Source: JALYYC01 sp039922495 (GTDB lineage: Bacteria; Chloroflexota; Dormibacteria; CF-121). Taken from it: a stretch of DNA of 64,000 nt. A program made the position numbers and the translations under genes. Each line of letters starts with the position of its first letter. The first letter of the stretch is position 1. The DNA lies in the NCBI GenBank assembly GCA_039922495.1, contig JBDTEO010000017.1, positions 62,001 to 126,000 of the forward strand, read 5' to 3'. The notes under the pieces were generated by a model. It made no database searches, had not been told where the DNA came from, and saw only the letters and a program-made list of their open reading frames with translations. Below, piece after piece: positions 32,798-40,772 of this stretch.

Positions 32798-33237
32798 GCA
32801 CGACGGCGGCCCTCCTCTACGAGGCGGTCGAGGTCGGGCAGGCGCTGCCATCGCTGCGCAAACGCGTGACTGTCGAACAGATCCGGGCCTACGCGGAGGC
32901 CTCGGCTGACCGCAATCCGATTCACCTCGATGAGGGCTTCGCGCGCTCGGTGGGCTTGCCCGGGGTCATCGCGCACGGGATGCTGACGATGGCGTTCGCG
33001 AACCAGATGGTGACCGATTGGCTTGGCGATCGCTCGCGCCTGAAGCGGCTTGATGGCCGCTTCGGTGGGATGGTCCAGCCGGGCGACGAGGTCACCTGTA
33101 CGGGCACCGTGGCCAGGAACGACGAGGCCGCGCGGCGGGTGATCGTCAACCTGGTCGTGACGAATCAGCGCGGTGAGAAAGTGTTGACCAAGGGCGTGGC
33201 CGAGGCCGAGTTCCCCAAGAACGAGCCTCTCAAGTAA
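32794..33237 (+). CDS. MaoC-type (R)-enoyl-CoA hydratase, catalytic subunit
   Basis: 147 residues. The hydratase-2 motif is present: YAEASADRNPIHLDEGFARSVGLPGVIAHGMLTMAF, with the catalytic Asp and His in D-x4-H. GDEVTCTGTVA and a final strand complete the hot-dog. It hydrates enoyl-CoA during beta-oxidation, likely together with the preceding subunit. ATGA overlap with that gene. Confidence 0.87.
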   Translation: MSTTAALLYEAVEVGQALPSLRKRVTVEQIRAYAEASADRNPIHLDEGFARSVGLPGVIAHGMLTMAFANQMVTDWLGDRSRLKRLDGRFGGMVQPGDEVTCTGTVARNDEAARRVIVNLVVTNQRGEKVLTKGVAEAEFPKNEPLK

Positions 33238-33250
33238 AGGAGTAATCGCA

Positions 33251-34477
33251 ATGCCGCTGGACTTTACCCTGACCCCCGAACAAGAAGACATCAAGGCGCT
33301 GGCACACGAGTTCGCCGAAAAGGAGATCCGGCCGGTCGCGGCCCACTACGACGAAACCGAAGAGTTTCCCTGGCCCGTCCTCAAGAAGGCGCACCAGGTC
33401 GGGTTGACGCCCGTTGCCGTGATGCCCGAGGAATACGGAGGTGGCGGGCTCGACGTGATCAGCAACATGCTAATTGCCGAGGAACTGCACTGGGGCTGCG
33501 CCGGGATCGCGGTGGCGATCACCGGGACGGGACTGGCGGCGGCGGCGATCCTCGCCATGGGCAACGAAAGACAAAAGAAACGCTGGATCGGTGACTTCTG
33601 CAATGCGACGACCCCGGTGGTCGGGGCCATGGGCCTGACCGAGCCCAGCACCGGGTCGGACGCGATGGCGATCGCAACGACCGCGAAAAAGACAGACGGC
33701 GGCTATGTGATCAATGGCGCCAAGCAATTCATCACCAACGGCGGTATCGCCGACATCCACGTGATCTTCGCCAACACGGACCCGACGATTGGCGCCGCCG
33801 GGATCGCCGCCTTCGTCGTCGAGAAAGGCAATCCGGGGCTCACCATGGGTCGCAAGGAGAAGAAGCTCGGGGTACGGGCCTCGCATACGGCACAGGTCAT
33901 CCTCCAGGACTGTCTTGTGCCAACCGAGAATCGCCTCGGCGGCGAACCGGGCGATCCGGATGCCGGACCCGGGGCCCTTGGCGCGCTGCTGATGCTGGAA
34001 CACTCCCGCCCCGCGGTCGCGGCCGGATCGATCGGCATCGCGCGGGCCGCGTACGAGTTTGCGCTCGATTACGCCATGCAGCGGGTCGCCTTCGGCAAGC
34101 CGATCATCAAGCACGAAGGCATCGGCTTCAAGCTCGCGGACATGGCCATGAACATCGATGCGGCGCGGCTCTTGACCTGGCGTGCCGGCTGGATGGCGCA
34201 AAACAACATGTTGTTCAAGCGTGCTGAAGGCAGCATGGCCAAGGCATTCTCGGCCGACATGGGGATGCAGGTGGCCCTGGACGCCGTCCAGATTCTGGGC
34301 GGGTACGGGTACATCCGCGAGTATCCCGTCGAGAAGTGGATGCGCGACGCGAAGATTTACCAGATCTGGGAAGGGACGTCGGAGATCCAACGTCTGGTCA
34401 TTTCCCGGGCCATCTCGGGTGACCGCCGGCCGCTGACGCGCCAGGACGCCGCGCCGCAGATCCGGAAGGTCAGCTGA
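33251..34477 (+). CDS. Acyl-CoA dehydrogenase
   Basis: 408 residues of typical length. Motifs: GAMGLTEPSTGSDAMAIATTAKK and YVINGAKQFITNGG (substrate/FAD site), RQLVASIG-like segment GVRASHTAQVILQDC, and QILGGYGYIREYPVEKWMRDAKIYQIWEGTSEIQRLVISRAI at the C-terminus. The Glu in WEGTSEIQ is the usual catalytic base position of the family's C-terminal loop. Shine-Dalgarno AAAGGAG upstream. It is the FAD-dependent first step of the operon's beta-oxidation. Confidence 0.93.
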   Translation: MPLDFTLTPEQEDIKALAHEFAEKEIRPVAAHYDETEEFPWPVLKKAHQVGLTPVAVMPEEYGGGGLDVISNMLIAEELHWGCAGIAVAITGTGLAAAAILAMGNERQKKRWIGDFCNATTPVVGAMGLTEPSTGSDAMAIATTAKKTDGGYVINGAKQFITNGGIADIHVIFANTDPTIGAAGIAAFVVEKGNPGLTMGRKEKKLGVRASHTAQVILQDCLVPTENRLGGEPGDPDAGPGALGALLMLEHSRPAVAAGSIGIARAAYEFALDYAMQRVAFGKPIIKHEGIGFKLADMAMNIDAARLLTWRAGWMAQNNMLFKRAEGSMAKAFSADMGMQVALDAVQILGGYGYIREYPVEKWMRDAKIYQIWEGTSEIQRLVISRAISGDRRPLTRQDAAPQIRKVS

Positions 34478-35310
34478 TGATCGATCTGAAGGGCAAGGTC
34501 GCCCTCGTTACCGGCGGCTCCCGCGGGCTCGGCCGGGCCGACTGCCTGGCGCTGGCGCGCGCCGGGGCCGACGTGGTCGTGACCGACATCTTGATCGAAA
34601 GCGATCCGGAGTTGGAGAAAACCGCCGAGGCTTCCGAGAGCGTCTTCTCGCAGGTGATGGCGTCGCAAAAGGCCGTCTACGCCGAGAAGACGTCGAACGA
34701 GATTCGCGCCATGGGCCGTCGGTCGGTGGCGGTCAAGATGGACGTCACCAATCGGGAACAGGTCAAGGCCGTCGTCGATCAGGCGGTCAAAGACTTCGGA
34801 AGCCTCGACATCCTGGTCAACAACGCCGGCACCCTGGACCACATGGCGACCATCGAGAACCAGAACGATACGCTCTGGGAGCGAGACCTCAAGGTCAACC
34901 TGACGGGCGCCTACAACTGCTCCAGGGCCGTCTGGCCGCACATGAAGGCGAACAACTGGGGCCGCATCATCATGATGTCGTCGATTGCCGGCAGCATGGG
35001 CGGGTTCGGCCAGGCGAGCTACTCCGTCACGAAAGCCGGTCTGCAAGGGCTGGCTCGCACCCTGGCGCTGGAAGGTGCTCGCTACAACATCACCTGCAAC
35101 GCCATCGTGCCCGGCGTGATCGCGACCGAGGCCTTCAAGATGGGCCGCGCCGACATGAACGAGCGGATGGTCAAGCGCATCGCCATGCGGCGCCCGGGGG
35201 AGCCGGAGGATATCGCCAATGCGATCACGTTCCTCTGCTCGCCGGCGGCCGGGTATATTACCGGCGTCGCGCTGCCGGTGATGGGCGGCATGGACCTGTT
35301 TACGTTCTGA
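34477..35310 (+). CDS. SDR family dehydrogenase (3-hydroxyacyl-CoA / FabG-like)
   Basis: 277 residues. Cofactor motif TGGSRGLGRAD, then NNAG (ILVNNAGTLD), catalytic Ser in MMSSIAG and Tyr/Lys in ASYSVTKAG. A 40-residue insertion after strand 2 (ESDPELEKTAEASESVF ... VYAEKTSNEI) lengthens it compared with ordinary FabG. The start overlaps the dehydrogenase stop by one base. It probably oxidises the hydroxyacyl intermediate. Confidence 0.88.
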   Translation: MIDLKGKVALVTGGSRGLGRADCLALARAGADVVVTDILIESDPELEKTAEASESVFSQVMASQKAVYAEKTSNEIRAMGRRSVAVKMDVTNREQVKAVVDQAVKDFGSLDILVNNAGTLDHMATIENQNDTLWERDLKVNLTGAYNCSRAVWPHMKANNWGRIIMMSSIAGSMGGFGQASYSVTKAGLQGLARTLALEGARYNITCNAIVPGVIATEAFKMGRADMNERMVKRIAMRRPGEPEDIANAITFLCSPAAGYITGVALPVMGGMDLFTF

Positions 35311-36119
35311 TGGCCGGCTTGCTCGAGACCTCGACCCAGGACCTCGTGACGACTCTCCGAATGAAGCGGCCGCCGGTCAACGCGCTGACGGCCGAGTTGC
35401 AGGAGGAGTTGGTCGAGCGGTTGGCCGAACTTGCCGAGGACCCTGCGACCCGGGTGGTGGTCCTGACGAGCGCCATCGACCGGTATTTCATGGCCGGGGC
35501 GGACATCAAATTGATGGGTGGGGAAGACGGGTTCGACCGCGAAAACCCCGCGACCCTGGAACGCATCGCCCAGATGTCGCGCCGCAGCCAGGCCGCGTTC
35601 ACCCGCGTCGAGCATTTCCCAAAGCCGTTGATCGCCGCCATCAATGGCCATGCGCTGGGCGGCGGATGCGAGCTGGCGCTCGTCTGCGATTACCGGCTGA
35701 TGATCGACGACGGGCGCTCGACGATTGGCCTCACCGAAACGAGTCTCGGGCTCATCCCCGGCGCCGGCGGCACCCAGCGCCTGCCACGGTTGGTCGGCCA
35801 GGCTCGCGCCACGGAACTGATTTTTGAGGCCAAGCGGCTCAAGGCGCCGGAGGCGCTCGGCATCGGGCTGGTGCATGCCGCCATCCCGCCTGAGGCGTTC
35901 GAGGCAACGGTCAGGCAGCGGGCGGAGGCCCTGTCGCGTTCGGCGCCGATCGCGCTGCGCCTTGCCAAGGAAGCGATCATCGCCGGCATGGAGCGCGCCC
36001 CGGGCAAGGCCTATGAGGTCGAGGCGGAGAACTTCGGACGCACGGCGATGACCGAGGACGCGGCGATCGGCATCATGTCCTTCGTCAGCAAGCAGCAGCC
36101 TGAGTTCACGGGCAAGTAG
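35310..36119 (+). CDS. Enoyl-CoA hydratase/isomerase (crotonase) family protein
   Basis: 269 residues. Crotonase motifs: MKRPPVNALTAELQEEL, FMAGADIKLM (CoA/oxyanion), PLIAAINGHALGGGCELALVCDYR, and GLTETSLGLIPGAGGTQRLPRLVG with the catalytic Glu in TETSLGLIPG. Last gene of the TetR operon. Its start overlaps the SDR stop by one base. It hydrates 2-enoyl-CoA to the (S)-3-hydroxy form, so the operon contains two types of hydratase. Confidence 0.9.
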   Translation: MAGLLETSTQDLVTTLRMKRPPVNALTAELQEELVERLAELAEDPATRVVVLTSAIDRYFMAGADIKLMGGEDGFDRENPATLERIAQMSRRSQAAFTRVEHFPKPLIAAINGHALGGGCELALVCDYRLMIDDGRSTIGLTETSLGLIPGAGGTQRLPRLVGQARATELIFEAKRLKAPEALGIGLVHAAIPPEAFEATVRQRAEALSRSAPIALRLAKEAIIAGMERAPGKAYEVEAENFGRTAMTEDAAIGIMSFVSKQQPEFTGK

Positions 36120-36893
36120 TCAGTCCACCGGGCGGTACTGGCTGACCCCGCCACGGATCGCCGTGAGCACGGCCTCGACCCGCTCCGCGGTGGGGCCATT
36201 GGCCCGCAGGATCAGTTCGCGGCTTTCCGTCTGCGGATAGGATCCTAACGACACGTCGGGAAACTCATGCTCGAGGGTCTGCATGATGTCGTGGAAGGCG
36301 CTTTCCGGCACGGCGCGATATCGCAACTCCCGAACGACGTCGCCCCGCTCGCCGAGCAGGTAGCGGCCCTGGATGGCATCGAACACGGCGCGAAGTTCTG
36401 CCGGAACGCCTGGGAGGGCGAACAGGGTGCGATCGGCGCCCAGCTCGAAGGCGAGGCCGGGGGCCATCCCGGCACCGTTGTGGACAAGGATGGCGCCTTC
36501 GGGCAAAAAGGCCATCTTCCGGTTCCCCGCATTGAGCTCGGCGGTACCGCGCCGAACGGCCATGTTGAACACGAACATGCGATTCTGCATCTCCCGGCCG
36601 ACTTCCCGGTAATAGCGGAGCGGCCGATTGAGCGCGTGGGCGAGCGCGACGTAGGTTCGGTCATCCGGCGTGGGCCCGAGTCCACCGCAGACGAAGATGC
36701 GCGACAGGTCGGGCTGGGCGAGATGCTCTCGAATGGCGCGCACGATGTCATCATCGACATCGCCCACGGTCGTGATCAGGCGCGTTTCGAATCCACACTG
36801 AAAAAGCCGGGCGGCCAGCCAATTGGAATTGGTGTCAACGGTGAACCCGCGCAGGATCTCATTGCCGACGACCACGATGCTGGAGCGCGGCAC
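36120..36893 (-). CDS. CinA N-terminal / molybdopterin-binding-like protein
   Basis: 257 residues. MoaB/Mog-like domain of CinA: SIVVVGNEILRGFTVDTNSNWLAARLFQCGFE, GDVDDDIVRAI, FVCGGLGPTPDDRTYVALAHAL, and LPGVPAELRAVFDA. The C-terminal nicotinamide-nucleotide amidase domain is absent. The domain is linked to ADP-ribose pyrophosphatase-type activity in CinA proteins. GTG start; CATTAT ends six bases upstream and overlaps the -10 of the divergent SprT-like gene. Confidence 0.87.
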   Translation of the reverse strand: MPRSSIVVVGNEILRGFTVDTNSNWLAARLFQCGFETRLITTVGDVDDDIVRAIREHLAQPDLSRIFVCGGLGPTPDDRTYVALAHALNRPLRYYREVGREMQNRMFVFNMAVRRGTAELNAGNRKMAFLPEGAILVHNGAGMAPGLAFELGADRTLFALPGVPAELRAVFDAIQGRYLLGERGDVVRELRYRAVPESAFHDIMQTLEHEFPDVSLGSYPQTESRELILRANGPTAERVEAVLTAIRGGVSQYRPVD

Positions 36894-36898
36894 GGTTC

Positions 36899-36905
36899 CA
36901 TAATG
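36899..36905. promoter_or_regulatory. Overlapping divergent -10 elements
   Basis: CATAAT on the plus strand (36899-36904) ends seven bases before the GTG at 36912. CATTAT on the minus strand (36905-36900) ends six bases before the GTG at 36893. The two share five base pairs, so the two leaderless genes would compete for polymerase. Confidence 0.6.
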
Positions 36906-36911
36906 ACAGGA

Positions 36912-37541
36912 GTGCCCAGATCCGCCTACGAACGCAGCAAGGGCCTGGAAACCGTCACCTGGCGGCAGTTTCCCCTCGGACGGGGACTGGCGCTATCCCT
37001 GCTCGAACAGGAATCGGCCGCCGGTCGCCAGGCGGACGGGCAGGCCTTGCTCAACGCGCTAGACGAAGCGGCCGGCCTGCCGCCCTGCAAGCTGACCGTA
37101 GCGGATCGACCGCAGCGGCACCGGACGCGCGACGGCCGGTTGGCGCTCAAGACGTATGGCTATTACCGGATCGCCTGGGAGTCCGTCCCACGGCGGGGAT
37201 CGATCCGGATCTACAACCTGACGGCCATTCGGCAGCAGGTGCTGGCGCCCAAGGTTTTTCTCGAGACGCTGCTGCACGAGTGGGTGCACCACTACGACTT
37301 CACCGGGCTGGAGCTGGATCGCTCGCCGCACACGTCAGGCTTCTACGCCCGGATCCGCGACCTTGCGGAGACGCTCGGCGTTGGATTCGTCACACCACCC
37401 AAGCGCGAGATGGTCGGCGTTGCCAGCGTCGCGGACGATGTGACTGTGGCGACCCCCGACCGGTTACGGCCGGGCGGCGTCGCCCCACCGCAGTGGATCC
37501 GCGACCAGGTCATGGGCCTCTTTGGCCGGCCCGGCCGCTAG
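36912..37541 (+). CDS. SprT-like zinc metalloprotease-fold protein
   Basis: About 209 residues. A zinc motif HEWVHH (HExxH) in LLHEWVHHYDFTGL is preceded by a helix and followed by SPHTSGFYARIRDLAETLG, in the manner of SprT-like domains. SprT/Spartan relatives act on DNA-protein crosslinks, but this bacterial group is uncharacterised. GTG 36912 is preferred over ATG 36903, because the latter would overlap the -10. It is divergent from the CinA-like gene. Confidence 0.65.
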   Translation: MPRSAYERSKGLETVTWRQFPLGRGLALSLLEQESAAGRQADGQALLNALDEAAGLPPCKLTVADRPQRHRTRDGRLALKTYGYYRIAWESVPRRGSIRIYNLTAIRQQVLAPKVFLETLLHEWVHHYDFTGLELDRSPHTSGFYARIRDLAETLGVGFVTPPKREMVGVASVADDVTVATPDRLRPGGVAPPQWIRDQVMGLFGRPGR

Positions 37542-37562
37542 CTCAGGCTCAGCCTCGACCAG

Positions 37563-37568
37563 TACAAT
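37563..37568 (+). promoter_or_regulatory. -10 element of the H+-pyrophosphatase gene
   Basis: TACAAT, followed by a leader of about 40 bases with AAGGGAGG (37601-37608), which points to initiation soon after 37610 and not at the GTG 37672. Confidence 0.55.
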
Positions 37569-37671
37569 ACGGCGGGCGTTTCCGTGCCCGATCACCTAGG
37601 AAGGGAGGCAACACCTGCTCGCGGCTGCCATCGCGGTTGACGACGCTTCGGCGACGACAGTCCTGGCTCTC

Positions 37672-39666
37672 GTGAGCATCACGGCGATCCTCGCCCTGGC
37701 TTACGGCGGCCTGCTGACCCGCTGGGTGCTCGCCGCCGATGCGGGCGACGCCACCATGGCCCGCATCGCCAAAGCGATCCAGGAAGGCGCCGCCGCCTAT
37801 CTCAATCGGCAATACGCGACGATCGCGATCATCGGCCTGGTCCTGGCGGTGGTGATCACGCTCGTGATCAACGTCGAGACCGGAATCCTGTACGTCGTTG
37901 GCGCGGCCTGCTCGGCCCTGGCCGGCTACGTCGGCATGAACGTCTCGGTCCGAGCCAATGTCAGGACCGCGCAGGCGGCGACGGGAGGCCTGGACCGGGC
38001 GCTGCGGCTGGCTTTTCGGGGTGGCGCCGTCACCGGCCTTTTCGTCGTCGGACTCGGGTTGCTCGGCGTGACGCTGTCCTACTGGGTCTTCAAGAAGCCG
38101 GAAGCGTTGGTCGGGCTCGCCTTCGGTGCCAGCCTGATCAGCGTTTTCGCCCGACTGGGCGGCGGGATTTTCACCAAGGCCGCCGATGTGGGGGCCGACC
38201 TGGTCGGCAAGGTGGAAGCCGGCATTCCCGAGGACGACCCGCGGAATCCCGCCGTGATCGCAGATAACGTCGGGGACAACGTGGGCGACTGCGCCGGCAT
38301 GGCCGCCGACCTGTTCGAGACATACGCCGTCACCGCGATCGCGGCGATGCTGCTCGGGAGCCTCCTCTTCCCGGGCCAGTTGCGGTTCGTCCTCTTCCCG
38401 CTGATCCTGGGCGGGATCTCCATCATTGCCACGATCATCGGAACCCTCTTCGTCAGGCTCGGAAGCAGCACCTGGATCATGGGTGCGCTCTATCGCGGAC
38501 TGGGCGTCAGCGCCGGGCTGGCGCTCCTGGGCTTTCTCGCGATCACGCTCGCGATGAATTTGAACTTCAATCTCTTCTGGGCGGCGGTCGTGGGCGTCAT
38601 TGTGACGCTCGCGATCGTGGGCATCACGGAGTTCTTCACGAGCGCCAGTTACGCCCCGGTTCGCCTGATCGCGAGGGCGTCAACCACCGGCCACGCCACG
38701 AACATCATCGCCGGCCAGGCGATCGGCATGCTCGGCACGGGACTTCCAGTCCTCGTCATCGGGGTCGGCATCCTGGTCTCCTTCTTCCTCAATCAAGAGC
38801 CGGGCGTCACGGGCGCTGGCCTCTATGGTGTGGCGATCGCGGCGATGGCGATGCTCTCCATGACCGGGATCATCGTCGCCATCGATGCCTACGGGCCAAT
38901 CACGGACAACGCCGGCGGGATCGCCGAGATGGCCAACCTCCCGGAGTCGGTGCGGAATATTACCGACCGCCTTGATGCCGTCGGTAATACGACCAAGGCC
39001 GTCACCAAAGGCTATGCGATCGGTTCCGCCGGCCTGGCCGCGCTGGTCCTGTTCTCCTCCTACACGCAGGAGGTGGGGAAGGGCAGGCACCTCCTCTTCG
39101 ACCTGACGGATCCCCTGGTGATCGTGGGGCTCTTTTTTGGCGGCATTCTGCCCTTCCTGTTCGGGTCGCTGAGCATGCTGGCCGTCGGTCGTGCTGCAGG
39201 CCAGGTGGTCGTCGAGGTCCGGCGCCAGTTCCGCGAGATCAAGGGGCTCATGGAGGGCACGGCCCTGCCCGAATACGGCCGTGCGGTCGACCTGGTGACC
39301 AAGGCCGCCCAGCGCGAGATGATCGTGCCTGGGCTGATCCCGGTAGCGGCACCGCTTCTCGTCGGCTTCATCCTGGGCCCCAAGGCACTGGGCGGGATGC
39401 TGATCGGTGCGATCGTCACCGGCATCTTCCTGGCGATCCAGATGACCTCCGGGGGAGGCGCCTGGGATAATGCCAAGAAATACATCGAGGATGGTCACTA
39501 CGGCGGCAAGGGCACCGAGACCCACGCGGCGGCCGTGACCGGCGATACCGTGGGCGACCCCAACAAGGACACCGCCGGGCCGGCGATCAACCCGATGATC
39601 AAGGTGATCAACATCATCGCCATCCTCATCGCCCCCATGATCGCCACGAATTCACTGATTCACTAG
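37672..39666 (+). CDS. hppA: Membrane-bound proton-translocating pyrophosphatase (K+-independent)
   Basis: 664 residues from GTG 37672, about 16 membrane helices. The pyrophosphate-binding motif DVGADLVGKVE starts at D172, followed by NVGDNVGDCAGMAADLFE. GNTTKAVTKG has Lys442 and Thr445 at the positions typical of K+-independent H+ pumps. The C-terminal DTVGDPNKDTAGPA motif is intact. It couples PPi hydrolysis to proton export. The Shine-Dalgarno at 37601-37608 lies 64 bases away from this GTG but six from an in-frame CTG at 37615, so the true start may be that CTG (about 683 residues). Confidence 0.93.
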   Translation: MSITAILALAYGGLLTRWVLAADAGDATMARIAKAIQEGAAAYLNRQYATIAIIGLVLAVVITLVINVETGILYVVGAACSALAGYVGMNVSVRANVRTAQAATGGLDRALRLAFRGGAVTGLFVVGLGLLGVTLSYWVFKKPEALVGLAFGASLISVFARLGGGIFTKAADVGADLVGKVEAGIPEDDPRNPAVIADNVGDNVGDCAGMAADLFETYAVTAIAAMLLGSLLFPGQLRFVLFPLILGGISIIATIIGTLFVRLGSSTWIMGALYRGLGVSAGLALLGFLAITLAMNLNFNLFWAAVVGVIVTLAIVGITEFFTSASYAPVRLIARASTTGHATNIIAGQAIGMLGTGLPVLVIGVGILVSFFLNQEPGVTGAGLYGVAIAAMAMLSMTGIIVAIDAYGPITDNAGGIAEMANLPESVRNITDRLDAVGNTTKAVTKGYAIGSAGLAALVLFSSYTQEVGKGRHLLFDLTDPLVIVGLFFGGILPFLFGSLSMLAVGRAAGQVVVEVRRQFREIKGLMEGTALPEYGRAVDLVTKAAQREMIVPGLIPVAAPLLVGFILGPKALGGMLIGAIVTGIFLAIQMTSGGGAWDNAKKYIEDGHYGGKGTETHAAAVTGDTVGDPNKDTAGPAINPMIKVINIIAILIAPMIATNSLIH

Positions 39667-39701
39667 TTCCCAGGCGGCTGTGGCTCAAATACACTTGAGG
39701 C

Positions 39702-40043
39702 ATGGACGAATACCTGCTCGAGATCAACGAGTTGCACCGTCGCATCGCGAAGCTCAAGTTCGACCATGCCTCGACCGTCCTCATCGATGAGCTCGAAGCC
39801 CAACTCCGGATCCTCAAGGCCCTTTACGATTCGGCGATCGGCCTGTACGCCATGGGCCAGGGTGACCCAGGCCTGCAGACCGCGTTCCGGGAACGGGATC
39901 TGGGTGATTGGACGGTCGAAAATGTCTATTTCTTCGTGTACGAGCAGGCAATGGCATTGGAGCCAGAGGGCCACGACCTCGCGACCCTGATCTGGCACCA
40001 GGACTTTGCAGCGCCGCTGCGCACGGGGGTCCTGGCCAAATAG
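39702..40043 (+). CDS. Helical hypothetical protein (113 aa)
   Basis: Family not recognised. The N-terminal half is a coiled-coil-like helix (EINELHRRIAKL, then IDELEAQLRILKALYDSAIG). The C-terminal half is acidic and mixed. TACACT (39690-39695) ends six bases before the ATG, so it is probably leaderless and real. It shares a palindromic terminator with the convergent exported protein. Confidence 0.55.
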   Translation: MDEYLLEINELHRRIAKLKFDHASTVLIDELEAQLRILKALYDSAIGLYAMGQGDPGLQTAFRERDLGDWTVENVYFFVYEQAMALEPEGHDLATLIWHQDFAAPLRTGVLAK

Positions 40044-40047
40044 AAAA

Positions 40048-40071
40048 CGAGGAGCCCGTACGGGCTCCTCG
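40048..40071. terminator. Perfect 24-bp palindromic bidirectional terminator
   Basis: Arms CGAGGAGCCCGT and ACGGGCTCCTCG form a complete inverted repeat. TTTTCTATTT follows on the minus strand, so termination is most convincing for the gene at 40609. Confidence 0.8.
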
Positions 40072-40090
40072 CTCAAACAATCGTTGTCAG

Positions 40091-40609
40091 TTAGTCGTTG
40101 CTATGGCCGCGGCCGTGGCCCTGTCCATGCGACTGGGCCGACTTGCCGTGAATCGCGCTGGTCGTATCGGTCGTATCGGTCGCGTCGGTCGCGTCCGTGG
40201 TCGCCGGTTCGGTCGCGTCCGGCGTTTCGGTGGCCTGCGTGTTCGCGCTGATCTTCGCCGTATTGAACTGCGCGCACCAAGTGTGAACCGTCGACATCAG
40301 CTTGCCGTGAAAGTTCTTCGAAATCTTGGTCGCACCGGCCGCCGGCGCCAGGGCGAGGTCCTTGTTCTGGGCGAACGTCGAGACGCACTCGCCCGGGTTC
40401 TTGAACGCCTTGAGTGTAAGGGCGTTCTGGCCGCTGAGCGAGATCAGGTTGAACGTCGGGGTCGTGGCGCCGGTCGGAAGGGTCAGCGTGACCGGCTTCG
40501 CGTTGGCAACCGAGACCGTGTTGTTGGCAGCGTAGGCACCGGCAACGCCGAGTGAGAGTGCGCCTGTCGCTAGTCCTGCCGCGATTTTCACCTTCGTACT
40601 ACCGAACAT
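40091..40609 (-). CDS. Exported protein with Thr/Asp-rich and His/Gly-rich tail
   Basis: 172 residues with a clear signal peptide (KIAAGLATGALSLGVAGAYAA). A small domain with two Cys (GECVSTFAQ and HTWCAQF, probably a disulfide) follows. The tail is TTDATDATDTTDTT, then HGQGHGRGHSND. Not recognised; the His-rich end could bind metal. Shine-Dalgarno AAGGAGG lies ten bases upstream of the ATG. Confidence 0.6.
   Translation of the reverse strand: MFGSTKVKIAAGLATGALSLGVAGAYAANNTVSVANAKPVTLTLPTGATTPTFNLISLSGQNALTLKAFKNPGECVSTFAQNKDLALAPAAGATKISKNFHGKLMSTVHTWCAQFNTAKISANTQATETPDATEPATTDATDATDTTDTTSAIHGKSAQSHGQGHGRGHSND
40161..40196 (-). repeat. Four-unit 9-bp repeat in the exported protein
   Basis: Units GTCGTATCG (two) and GTCGCGTCG/GTCGCGTCC, encoding the D-A-T / D-T-T tail on the minus strand. 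Confidence 0.7.
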
Positions 40610-40772
40610 GCTTTATCAATCCTCCTTGGATGATTCCGATGATCTACAAGCTAAAACGGCTGATCGCACGGCCCGCATATGGGCGACCATGGCACCGTTA
40701 CAGCGAACGAGAGGGCCGCCTCGGGACGGTGACCCGGTTGTAACGGGAGCGCGCGTATCCTGAAACGCGAAG

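Noticed and set aside
38680..39525. 281-codon minus-strand frame under hppA
   Set aside because: Antisense to conserved pyrophosphatase motifs; composition typical of shadow frames.
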